Assembly (NCBI GenBank): GCA_021613335.1
Contig: JAJTWR010000284.1
Coordinates: 653,501 to 717,500, forward strand
Length of the DNA: 64,000 nt
Reading direction: 5' to 3'
Source of the DNA: Whitmania pigra
Taxonomy: Eukaryota > Annelida > Clitellata > Hirudinida > Haemopidae
The notes beneath the pieces are model-generated. The model was not told where the DNA came from. It saw only the letters and a list, made by a program, of their open reading frames with translations, and searched no databases. Each line of letters starts with the position of its first letter. Position 1 is the first letter of the stretch. Below are positions 11,513-52,319 of this stretch, in pieces. A program made the position numbers and the translations under genes.

Positions 11513-12535
11513 TCATCCCAACACAAGAACTCTGACGTAAAGGCAAAATAGTGGCGGGGGGGCATGAAGGACAGTTTTTCCCAACTCCAAAAATTCTTCT
11601 AAAATATTAAACATATCGGAAATGATCGTACTGGCACGGCAACAATTTTCAACTGCGGTGTTTGTTCTGTGTGCTTGACAAGGAGCATATGATACAAAAT
11701 GGCCAACCAACTCAGATACTTTCTGTTGAGCTCCTTTAAACTTTCCCAAAATTGAAGCAGCAAAATCATACGAATGAAAAGAAAGATTGTCAGTATCAAC
11801 GGCATTGCGTTGCAAGCAACTGACTATACTCTTTCCTATTCCAGCGCCAGTCTTGTCAGTTATTTCGGTTATTTGCAAGAGTCTTTCACTTGCAATTCCT
11901 TCCTGATTGACGAAACGGATTACAATAGTCAACATGTCTTTCCTCGAACTATCTCGTGTTGAATCCACCATCACAGTGTAGAACTGATTGTCAGAAATTT
12001 CTTTAATGATTTTTCTTTTGAGCGTGTTCCAATTAATTGAACAAATTCAATTTGCGATCTAAGCCTCAGATATGAAACATGATAAGGTCTCAGCTTAACG
12101 TCCACAAACCATCCTTTTAAACAAGAATTATAACGTGCCATAAGATGTACTATTTACTGGTAATTACTGCGGAATCGTAATAACAATTTGTTGATTTACT
12201 TATTGAACTATAGTAATACTTGTTATTATTACCAATTAAGCGCCTATTATAACACTTATTAAAAAACTCAAACTTTCAAATAACCGTCAACGTTATGAAC
12301 GTAAACAAAATCACCAAGACAACGAAATATCCAAACAATGGCGAATTTAATTTAATACCAAGAGAGATGGACGGACATTATTTCATTTTAAAGATTTGTT
12401 GTAACTTTAAATCCTAAACCTTATAGGAATTATTATAATATGCATTTCAATTTTGAATCCAACTTATTTCAGTCTGTTCCAAGTGGGGGGGGCAAGCTGC
12501 CCCTTCTTGCACCCCCCCCTCAAGGAGCGTCCCTG
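11513..12535 (-). mobile_element. hAT transposon fragment, DUF4371/ZMYM1-like transposase
   Basis: A minus-strand frame from 11974 down reads VDSTRDSSRKDMLTIVIRFV, SLL-type spacing, then SYDFAASILGKFKGAQQKVS and a degenerate HC..H segment. This is the DDE-core pattern of hAT transposases related to ZMYM1 (usual forms DxTxDxS, GYDGAxxMSGxxxGVQ). The right end, GCGTCCCTG at 12527-12535, is the CAGGGACG terminus common in this hAT group, preceded by the usual C-rich and G-rich runs. The C-terminal dimerisation region and the left terminus are absent. Confidence 0.72.
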
Positions 12536-12799
12536 ACTCTGACTGCCATAATCAAGACTGTAGTGAAAAATCTCTTTGCCATTTGGGTTTCACAACCTCA
12601 GATGGATCCTGTCGACAAGTTATTTTGAAGGTAAAACACTATTTTGACTGGGCTATTTTGTCCTGAGTTATTTTGACGAGGCTGTTTTGACGCCGGGATG
12701 TTATGACAGATCACCGGTAAAACACATTTACTCAGAAAACGTTTCAATCATTAATTTCAACGTGTTTTTTGACTAGTAAATTATTAATAAATCGTTCAC

Positions 12800-12912
12800 A
12801 AGAACAAATTTGAAAACTCTCCGAATTTATATGAAAAGCACACGAATATGGATGCAAATTGAAGCTTAAGGACCCGGAACGCAACTTTTTAGAATGGACC
12901 GGATTTGGAGTA
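12800..12912. mobile_element. probable remnant of a piggyBac-like end
   Basis: The stretch around GATGCAAATTGAAG...CCGGAACG...AACTTTTTAGAATGGACCGG resembles the inside of the right end of the 22-2276 element (2213-2266) with about 80% identity by eye. The terminal GGGTTAA is not preserved. Confidence 0.5.
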
Positions 12913-13039
12913 AGTGGGAATAATAATAATCTACACCCCTTTGGATTGATATTTGCATTTGAACATCAGTGCATTTGCCTTTCAGTTACCTTTGTTTATT
13001 AGTTTTTTTTTGCTTGTGTTTGACTTCCATAAAACAAAT

Positions 13040-13708
<669 letters not shown>

Positions 13709-15041
13709 GTAGAATAATTTTTAAAGTGTTATTTTGAGCATGAAATCAACATCCTCATCAACTTCCGGCTTTTAACTTTTTGCTTTTCCATACTTTTTCC
13801 CACCCAAAACCACCCGACATCTGTCGTCTGCTTGAACATTTTTACGCTATCTGCAATTCTGGAAAGGCTTCTGAAGGGAATAAATTAGACGTGATCAGAA
13901 TATTTTGTGGATGTGCCGTCTTGTGGTTTGAAATTTTCAATTTGAACAACCAATTTATTAGGCGAAACAATTTAATGTGAATTTATTGTGTTGTTAAGAA
14001 TGTATTATTTTGTTGAATTTGTTATATTTCAAATGTATTAATAATAGTAATTAATAATAATATATTTGTAATTAATAAACTTTATTTTAAAACCTTTTGA
14101 AAATTTAAATACTTTAACTATTTACCATTTTTTTAAATTTGAAGTAATTTTTAAATGGAGTCAATTTAAAATGTCAGCTCCAAAAAGCAAAACTAAAAAA
14201 GAATTAAAATGTCGAACATTTTACGTTCACTTCTGCATTAATGACTTCTGCGTTATTGTAAATATGTTGTGAAATATGTTATTGTAAATATTTTATGACT
14301 TCTGATTTATAAACTTCTACTTTATTATTGTAAAAACTTTTAATTTAAACTTTAAACATTTGAAAGTGACTGAAAAAAGAGAAATTGTAAAATGAAAGCA
14401 TAAATTCCAATTCTCCTTTGACTACTTTCAGCCCTTGCCCCATCCCGGATTTGAGCGAATAATTATACAGAATATGTCAAATTATTTCCAATTTTATTGC
14501 AAATAAAATCATTTGACAAAAAATCGTAGATATTAAGAAAGTCCTTGATAAAATAAAACGTAAAACTGTCAAACAAATTCAAAGATTGGTGACATTTCGC
14601 TTTATAGATTTTGTTTAATATTAATAATAGAAACGATTTGATTTTAATATAACTAAAATAGAAATTAGTAATACAATGTAAATCTAAGTGTAAAATGTAA
14701 ATCAAATCTAAAAATAATTTTATTTAATATTTAAATAAAAAGATAAATTAAATTTTTTAATCTAAAAATCCTCCTTGGAACATGGATTGAAATTAGTGGA
14801 TTCATGAACTAAAGACGCCAACATTCTTAAGTTTTATTTTCTCGCGTTTTAACATAAAAATATGGAAATTTGTGAAATATTATATTATATTATATTATTA
14901 TTATTATATTAAATAATAAAATTAACTTAAAATTTAGTTAACTGATTTAGTGATATTATAATTAATACATCATAATTTATAAAGCAACTTTCACCAAAAT
15001 AAACAATCACAAACATCTACACCATTTTCGTTAGGGCGATG
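13709..15041. other. AT-rich intergenic DNA downstream of the ABCB gene
   Basis: No coding region, RNA gene or recognisable transposon was seen. It should contain the ABCB cleavage and polyadenylation region (minus strand), but no single signal stands out. Confidence 0.4.
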
Positions 15042-15146
15042 TCATATTAATTCATGTTTCCCAAATTACCCATGTATAAATTATGACAATGTAATATTAA
15101 TTCTTGTTACCCAAATAGGCCATGTATAAATTATAATAATGTATTA

Positions 15147-43489
<28,343 letters not shown>

Positions 43490-46400
43490 ATTTATTGTGA
43501 CTGTTCCTTTTAGCAAAATTTGAAGAACAGCAAAAATAAATAATATTAGCAAGACAATAATACCATAATATTAAACGCCTTATTGCGACTGCAACACATA
43601 AGAGACCTTAAACCTAGAAACTCGTTTTAAATTTTAATGGCTGCCTCACGAGAACCAAACTCTTATCCTAACGTCGTAACATTTCGACACAAATTTTCCT
43701 TATCAATGCTCTTATCGCTCATATTATTATCATCAGGTCGAGATGCACAGGTCCTTTCGAAATGACTAACAAGTACACGATGAATATCGATTATCGATTA
43801 TTTAATTATAATTAAGGCATGATTAATTAGACATTTTTAATTATTCGTTTATAAAAATGACAAATTGCAAGATTTCAGCATTTGGATGGCAAAATGATGA
43901 TGAAATTTGTAAATTTCTTTAAAATTTTAATAATTTATATTATTAATCAATAAACAATACATCCAAATCTTGGAAAGTCAATCGCAAGAATAGAATTGAT
44001 TCTACCCAGGTTAGAGACAATGGAGATTAACTTGAATGATAACAGAGAACTGAGGCAAGTGAAAGATAAGGATTTTAAGATTTGTCTCAGGATCTTGTTA
44101 CTAGTTTTTTTTTTATCTTAAGAATGCAATTTGTTCGAGAAATAATTTTCTATTAACTAAAATCTTTTCCTTGCAATATCAACTTCCATTATTTTTGCAT
44201 TCTTTTTTTAAAATAAAATAAAAATAGTTTTCTATCATAAGAGATATTATATAAAATAAATCAAAAAAAAATAAATTAAAATGTAATGACTTGCGAAAAT
44301 TGAACTTTATATCAGCATTTCGGCACTCTGCCATTTTTAATGAAAACTTTTTGTGATGAAGTTTGCCCATCCCTTGTGAGACTTAAAAAAAAAGAGATAA
44401 CAATATTTTCCCCTGCTAAACTTTTGCTGAGGTTTTTTTAATTTCTTGCCTTTTAGGATTTCTATTTCGAAAGTAGTTTAAAAATTTAATATTTTACTTA
44501 ATTATTAAAGTAAAACAATTAATTTTTCATATATTTTATTAGTTACTCATATTTTCTTTATAACAATAAAATTATATTTTATTTAGAATAATAGCAATAG
44601 TTGGAAAAATCATGATGAACAGGATAACAGAACTTGAAAGTCATGTTAATTGATGATATCTGTGATTAAACCTAATATTGCCTGAGAATTGAAAATTCAT
44701 TCCATTAGATCTCCATCCACGATTCCATAAAGTCACATCGAAATAGTTTCTCTCATCCATCATTCCATGCAGCTCAACATTCCAGCGTGTGTAATTCGCG
44801 ATTTTTCAAATCGGGAATTTCAGAAAAGGATGAGATTGATTTAATTATTGATGCCATCACTCATCATAAGCTATTTTTCTTGAATGCTGTATAATTTAAT
44901 CCAACAATATTCAATTCGATCAATTTAAATACGCGACGGTTACGCACGCCATTTTTCTTTGTTTACAAGGACTAGCTTAGCCATTTCTTTCTGCGCGTGG
45001 CTGCAGTATTCCATAAGCGAGAAAGATGACTTGGTTGTTGACGGGAGACTTAATTCAACCGTTAAGAGTTCCTTCCATGCGGCTCGACCGTCTCCAAGCA
45101 ATGTTTTCCAGTCATCAAATCCAGCGTTTTTCACTCCATCCTCTCATTCAATCTCGGACCAATGACGTCAATGCCTCGTCTCGAACTCAATTTAGCAATT
45201 TAGATGATGTTATCTAAAAAAAACCATTACATAATTCACGAATCCTCGAGGTGTTTCGAATACAATAACTTAAAATTTATAAGTGGACTGAAGTGAATTT
45301 GCGTTTTCCCAGAAATTATTTGCCAGAAAAAGTTTAACCTTTTAAGCTTTTCTGTTAATTTTTAAGAGCGATTAAGAAGCGTAGTCAAGTGCTAATTACT
45401 AAACCGACGAGCAACGCGGAGGAACGGAAACGCTTATAGATCATTGATAACTTTTAGACCTAACCTATTCAGAATTCATTTTTATCACACTCGAAGACAA
45501 AATTGTGCTTAGTGCAATACCACATTTCGCCCAACTCCCTCTACGTAAAAGATGGATAAAACCCCCAAAAATTAACGCTGATATGACCAGTTGAGCTTTC
45601 AAAAATAAAACATTTGATAAGAGCGAAAGTGAGCGTGTTGGGCAGATGCAATTAATAAAATGAATTTAGCTAATAGCGTGAATTGAGGCCATTTATGAAA
45701 AGTGCCTCAGATTTAATGATGGAGAGGAATGTAATCATTCAGTTGAGAAAAGTGTGAAAACCAGGGCTTTTAAAATGTAGAGTTTTAATTGCATGCCTGC
45801 TTGTAAACAAATGATCTTACAACATCTAACATGGAAAACAATGATTTAGCTACATTGTTTGTGATAGTTGACTAGGTTAACACGTAATATTACTTACACA
45901 AAAAGTATGGGTACTGGTCCTTTATGCTTAACAATGAAAGAATGGCAGCAAATGAACAATAAAGCACTGACTTCAAGCAAGACATCAGGACAGATGCCAA
46001 TAAATAAAGGAGCCAAACATCAAATGTGGTATGCGCCAACTCTCAATTAAATGTTTTAAAACAAATTCAAACTGGAATGGTCGACTTAAAAGTAAAATTG
46101 TGACCGGATTTTTGAACTTTCGAAGGCTCTGAACATGATGAAAGTTAGCAAAAATAATGAGTGTAACGACAGTATGATTAATATGAATTTAACTGATCAT
46201 TCACATCATAATCAGAAAATCATGAATTGGTAGGAATATAAATAAAACATTGCCAAGAATGAAAACTACCAAGATGAGAAAAGATGACTTTTAAAAGGTA
46301 ACATGACAACAAATAATTCTGCCTTTGCACCAAATAACGACATAGGTAACAAAATACTGTGAAAATTAAAGAGCTAAAATAATTGCAAATGCATGACTTA

Positions 46401-47045
46401 TTATAACAAAGATGGCCATTTCAATAGATTGGCAAACCATTTCAAAACAAAATATCTGCACCACAAATAAAATCTGCATCTGTAAGCAGCATCAGATGCA
46501 GCACAAATGAACATGGTAAGTTGGCATGGAAACATAAACAAGAGGGGAGGAGGGATGGCAGTCACGTGGAACTTTTGCTCTTCTCGGCAGTCACTTGCGA
46601 TTGGACGGCCGATCAAGTTAAAATATGAAATTGAACCTATTAGACACAGTTGTCAGCATTACCACAACAGTTGTATTAAAGAGTGATGTTGCTAAATAAT
46701 AAACAATCAAAGGTTCAAAGTGTAATGCCAGCCATGATTGAGGCAATTTTAGAGCAATTACTTCTCTTTGTGAGGAAGAGTTTGTTTGAAGAATTTTCAG
46801 TATTTAAGCTGCCAATTGAATCAATAAGTCACAATTTACAATCCAAAGCTGGTAGTCAACAATCCATTAAATTAATTTCCTTTGAAAACAAGCTCACCAA
46901 GTTTTAATCAGTTGAATGGGAACAGATTTTGTTCCAATTTTTGGAGTTACTCCCCAGGTCAACCAATGTTGAGTACTCTAACTATCTGAATTGGGGGATG
47001 TTCGGGGTGTATGAGTTACATCATCTCCATGCTTTAAAGCCAAAA
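43490..47045. other. upstream flank of ABCB; no supported gene
   Basis: Should contain the ABCB promoter and 5' UTR (minus strand), but no TATA or initiator is convincing. Small frames at 44940-45134 (minus), 45868-46050 (+) and 46683-46907 (+) are ordinary in length and match nothing. Confidence 0.4.
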
Positions 47046-47297
<252 letters not shown>

Positions 47298-47530
47298 TAA
47301 TAAGCTTAGTGGTCCAGGAATGGAATAGTTTGCCACAGGAGGTTGTGATGTCAAGGGATGTGGAGGAGTTTAAGAGAAACTTGGACGGTTTTTTTGTTAA
47401 TAGAATTTACAATTTAGATTGAGGGGTTGGTGCACTGGTTTTTGTTTTGTTTTCGGTTTCGGCGAGGGGCCGTTGGCCCGTGCTGATTTTTTTCAAATAA
47501 AATAAAATAAAATAAATAAAATAAAATTTA
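47298..47530 (+). mobile_element. LINE 3' end with AAATA tail
   Basis: The + frame reads SLVVQEWNSLPQEVVMSRDV, then EEFKRNLDGFF and TGA (about 47300-47422), the standard C-terminus of CR1/RTE-type ORF2 (VVxxWNSLPxxVV...FKxxLDxF). It is followed by a 3' UTR and an (AAATA)n tail at 47496-47527. Confidence 0.8.
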
Positions 47531-47654
47531 TTTACACTACCATTGTATTGTTAATATAATAATCATAAATGATACAAATAATAAATATTAGTACAGTTAA
47601 TTTAAAGTTATTTTGAAAGAGTCATAAAAGCAGACGAAACAAACTCTGTAAAAA

Positions 47655-47780
47655 CTGGAATGAACCACACTGTTGATCTATTGTGAGATCTGCTGCCAAA
47701 GACTTCGATGAAATTCCTCTTGCATCCTTTGTTGTACGTGTTCTTGTCAGTGCTCAAACTAAATGACAGTGTCCTGGGGC
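47655..47780 (-). pseudogene. possible ZDHHC palmitoyltransferase fragment
   Basis: One minus frame reads STDKNTYNKGCKRNFIEVFG followed by TVWFIPVFTEF. This resembles the PaCCT region of DHHC palmitoyltransferases of the ZDHHC2/15/20 kind (GxxxGxxxNxxQVFG...WFLPVF). No DHHC-cysteine-rich exon, splice sites or continuation were found, so it is at best an isolated exon or a pseudogene scrap. Confidence 0.3.
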
Positions 47781-48048
47781 CCTCAGGTTGAAAGATTCTT
47801 CAAAGGAGATGGAGAGTGGAGTTTGAGCATGGTAGAACAATGGCAGTCCATACTGATCTTCAGAACCTGTAATAAATTCTAACAACTAATAATATCAGCG
47901 TGGTTTCTATCATGCCAAGAAAATTACAAATTTGCTGTGCACTTTGTCCCTTATGATTTAAGCTGATGTTTAGATTGAAGTCTAGCAAGATTTGTAAAAG
48001 ACTTATAGCTAAGAATGACCAACGTATGTTATAATATTAAGAGAAATG

Positions 48049-48156
48049 CAGTGATGGGTAGTTACTAACTATAAGTAGTTAACTACTAGTTAATAACTAC
48101 TTTAAAGTAGTTAGGAAGTAGTTAATAACTACTCTTAAAAAAGTAGTTAAAAAACT
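48049..48156. mobile_element. truncated copy of the hAT MITE left end
   Basis: CAGTGATGGGTAGTTACTAA and about 100 following bases match 466-600 of the MITE at 466-981 almost exactly, apart from one internal repeat fewer. Similarity stops near 48156 and the right terminus was not found. Confidence 0.8.
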
Positions 48157-48754
48157 GTTGTCCCCCTTCCAGAAAATGACATCCCTGCTGTAATCTTGGC
48201 TAAAGACATAGACATTGAAATATTTGAAGCAAAATTAATTGGTTTGACAATTGTTTTTTCCTCATTATTCTAATCTTTATGTATTTGTGATTTAATGGCT
48301 AGAAATAACAAAATGAATATTAACCAAGAAATAATAATTACTGACAATAAAAGTTAGTTCAACTTGATCTGACGTTTTCTGGGTTTTTTTTTATTTTATC
48401 GATCTGGGTTTCTTTTAAAATCTCCAGATGACCGGAAAAGTGGAGCTCCTCTAATATCATTTGTTATTGACTGACGTTAACCTTCAGCATGTCTGACGAG
48501 GTATGTAATTGTCAATCAATGAGATTGTTTCCATTAATGGTTTTTTGAGAAGACAGAGAGTGACATCTTACATGGTGCATGTTTGTAAACGTTTAGCTAT
48601 GGCAATGGGCAAAATGGCTTGCCCTCGACCAATAGTAGCAAGCTTAGCGAAAGCAGTTCTCCTTGTTAATCAGTTTAATTTATTATTTTTTTTACTGCTA
48701 GCTATTATTTGAGCAAAATTAACAATTGCGTTTGCACACATTTATCCACATTGA

Positions 48755-51700
48755 TGAGGAATCTTTGATGAAAATACCGGGAGAGTTTTACCTCTCACAT
48801 CGAAGCTTGAAGGAATAAGGATTGGAGATAGAGCCACCAGGACAAAACCATCAGTTTTGAGCAAGAAACCAACATTAGATATTCCCTTTTGATGTAATAC
48901 CACCATTTTCAATAGTTCCCATTGAATAACATGGTTCCCTTATTAGTTTAACCTTTTATCTCCAAACATTCCACTTGCGGAACAATTTTGCTCATTTTGG
49001 TCACAAAACATTTTTCCACAAAAAATTGTTATTCATTATTTTGAGAAGATAAATATTTGCAAGCTAATAAATATAACAATATTTTTGGCATTAGTCATCA
49101 TGTTGTCGAAAACATCTATTTTAGAAGTTGACACTGAAGACTTGATTTTAACTAAATTTTATCTTCAAAGGAGTGCCAGTATGGGGTCTCAGACAAAGCG
49201 GGTTACACTTATGACGAAGATGTCTGCCCCAGCAGAAGATGATGAAGCAAAGATCGTGTACAGACCAAAGACTCCAAAGAATGAAAAGATTTACTTTTAA
49301 TTAAGTTCAACATGAACTGGCACATTATCCAAGAGATTTTTATTGCTCGGCTGTAGATGAAATATTAGCCATCCTCAAACGTGAATTAAGAGAACAAGAA
49401 AAGAAAAAACACGTAGACAGAGTGATTGGCAAGAAGATGTCTTATGAAAAGTATGCCGAAATTGTCAGGCTCAGCAAAGACATCACAGACTGGGCGTCAG
49501 AGGATGACTATCATGCAGGTTTGTTATTCATTTACCAAGTAGTTTTCATCACTAATTATCATAATATTGTAAATGCGATGTTAATTGTAAGTTAACATCT
49601 AACATCAATTATTTTTCTTAGATGAAGCTGAAAAAGGAATCAGCTTTCAGCTATATTTCAAAAAAGATGAGGTGAGTAAAGTGATGCTTAGAGTTAGATA
49701 TTTGTTTTTTATGATTCTTGCTAAAGACTCATGGTAGAACTAATTTCTTGTTGAGTGTTAGTCAATTATCAACACTTTTAAGACTTAAAAGTTGTATTAC
49801 ATTAAAGACACTTGCAATATTTTTGCCATGCAGGAGGAAGATAATTCACTTTATGCGAATGAAGTGATGTCTGAAGACAGTAATGAAGAAGAGGGTGTTG
49901 AAGCTCATGCTACAGGGACAATTAGATTAAATGTAATGTCATGATTACATTTATGTCATGCTATGCTTTATAATTCCATGCATTGTTGAATTCCTATTTG
50001 CAGCTGCCTACAGGCTGTGGCATCTGGAATAAAAAGGAGAAAGGTCTCCATCCACAGGACAAAGAAAGCTCAGCAAGTACTACGACGAGACTCAGAAAGT
50101 AGCAACTGAAGTGCTTCAGATTATAAAAGTAGGATCACAGTTTGTTTTGGAAGAAGATGGATATTTATAAATAATTGCAGGCTCATAGTTGTCTCATTAA
50201 ATTTGACATCATAAATATTCAATTATTGTTTATTGATGAGACTTTTACTTATAAAATAGCATAACTAATAAACCACCTTTTTGGGCTAGGATGCCAATGA
50301 CACGCTAGTTGTCCAAAGCAAATTGATCCATTTGCTGGGCTTAGAATGCTCTAATTTAATAATTGAGCTGAGGACTCATCACAAAATGAGTAAGACAACA
50401 TTTACCAGTGCCCTTGTACATCATCAGATCATGACAATAATGGCCTTTTATTTCAGTACTTTATTGTAAAGAAATATTATAAAGCTCAGAATGAATCTGA
50501 GCAAAAATTATTGAATCAATGGATCCAAAGTTGAAAAATCTCCTTGAACCACATTTGGAAAGTGGAAAGGATGATGGGATAATTGAAAAGCTGTCAAAGT
50601 ATGATGACAATATATTAATTTGTGCTCCAACAGTAATTAAATGTTTTTTTTATATTAGGCTAAATGTAAATAACACTTTTATTTTAATCATTCATTAATG
50701 TATGGCAAAATCTTTATGTAGGGTGCTGATAAAACTAATGTAGCATGATTAGCAATGCTTCATGAAAAAATCCTTATGGAAGAATCAACATCAACAAATT
50801 AAAGATCATCTATGTTGCTTCTGGTACAGAAGTTGGTGGAGTATTTCAGTAAACAATTGAAGAAATACGGAATCAAAGTGAATGAGTCGGCTGGTGACAA
50901 TCAGCCGACTCATGAACAAATAATGGAAGTACAGATTGTGCACCCTAAAAAAATTGGATGTAACCACTAGAAAATAGAAACAAAGGATATTCACACAACT
51001 TGTTCATCTCTTAATAATTGTAAAAAAGTATTCCTATTAGTGGTTTGTCATTGTGACAACTTATGAATGTGTTATTTTTCTGAAAACCATCTTTTTAATT
51101 TTAATGCTTAATAAAGTTTGCAATGATATTACATCTCCGTAGCTGGCCACAGAAAGAAAAGAAATAATCATGAGCACACTATCAACGGTCAGACCCTCCA
51201 ACGAGTGGACATGATTAGGGATCTCGGGATTATGATGGACCCAAGCTTAAAGTTTGCAGCCCACATTGACACAATCATTCATAAAGCTGCAACAGCTTCG
51301 TGGATGATTGGGGCATCCTTCTCCTCAAGGGACCAGAATGTCCTAAAGCTTGCCTTTTGCACTCACGTCAGACATATTCTTGAATATGGTTCCCCAGTAT
51401 GGAACACTCACCACAAATACCTAATTGATAGAGTTGAAAAAAATCATAAAACAATTTACCAAATCAATATCCTCAGTTGCTAAATACAGTTGCTACATGG
51501 AAAGACTAAGGCATCTTAAACTTATGACCCAAGAGGACAGTTTCAAAATTCAATATAATAAATTTTCAACAGATGCTGTCAAATATTCCTTCTTTAATAG
51601 GATAGTAAAACCATGGAATGCACTACCAAAATAGTGAATTTGGATATGGTTTCTCATTTTAATGCTCTGACACGTGACTTTGATTTCAATCGTTTCTTAA

Positions 51701-52315
51701 CATATACCTGATTATCCTTGTCATTCGGAGCTTATGTTGTACTTTTTGAATATAAATTGTACAGACTTGATTTAGTGGTCTCAAAGACCTTTCAATTTGA
51801 TTCTTAATAAATAAATAAATAAATAATAATATTCTATCATTCATATGCTGCACGACAAAAGAGGACCAGTAACAGAAGCCATCTTGGCAACGTAATACTT
51901 GTGGCTTAAAATAATGCAACTTATATACAATAATTAATGTGGTTATTTTGAAACATTTCGGGACAATCAGAAAATGCGAGGCCATGCAAGTAGTTGGAAT
52001 AGTTGAACTTACCTTGCTACCTTGCCCAACTGCAAATATGTTGCTTCATTCTTGAGAGTTCCGGATCAAAGCATAATCTACTTTGACAATTCTTGCAGGC
52101 TAGCACTTCTAGAACAAAAGTATTTAGTATTCTCAGAGAAAACTGCTGCCAAGAGATGGAAGTCAATGAATAATGTCCTTTATGATAAGATAATGCAGGA
52201 AGGAATCAATTGATTGTGTTTGTTCACTCTAAAAAGTCGTGTGCTGAAACTGCTCGAGCTTTGAGGGATAGGAGAAGGTTAGAGAAGGACTCTTTGAAGC
52301 AATAATAGAAATTAA
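48755..52315 (+). pseudogene. SNRNP200 (pseudogene): SNRNP200/Brr2 spliceosomal RNA helicase pseudogene, introns retained
   Basis: Successive + strand blocks follow the N-terminal half of the U5 snRNP helicase Brr2 in order: LTSKLEGIRIGDRATRTKP (48800-48870); KIVYRPKTPKNEKIY and SAVDEILAILKRELREQE (about 49250-49410); exons 49622-49671, 49834-49932 and 50004-50128 (GLHPQD, then a shifted KLSKYYDET); 50290 on; an exon near 50460-50630; LICAPT plus GADKTN, the Walker A, split by an intron (50622, 50722); IHMLHDKRGPV (51847-51880); then LRVPDQSIIYFDNS, EKTAAKRW and VFVHSKKSCAETARALRD (52046-52275). Stops and frameshifts abound, Walker A has GAGKT changed to GADKT, and the second helicase cassette is missing. 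GT-AG boundaries are still visible, so this is a DNA-level duplicate, not a retrocopy. A LINE splits it at about 51.0-51.8 kb. Confidence 0.88.
51025..51832 (+). mobile_element. LINE inserted into the SNRNP200 pseudogene
   Basis: The + strand reads VRDLGIMMD-like text (RDLGIMMDPSLKFAAHIDTI, 51217-51276), then EYGSPVWNTHHKYLID (51380-51430) and, after a frame change, RIVKPWNALPK (about 51598-51632). The 3' end is an (ATAA)n tail at 51807-51830. Brr2 homology stops near 51020 and resumes at 51845, which delimits the 5'-truncated insertion. It is the same family as the 3.6-4.8 kb LINE. Confidence 0.82.
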
Positions 52316-52319
52316 TGTC

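Noticed and set aside
44940..45134. 64-codon minus-strand frame (FDDWKTLLGDGRAAWKELL)
   Set aside because: Looks protein-like but has no known match, no splice context and no continuation.
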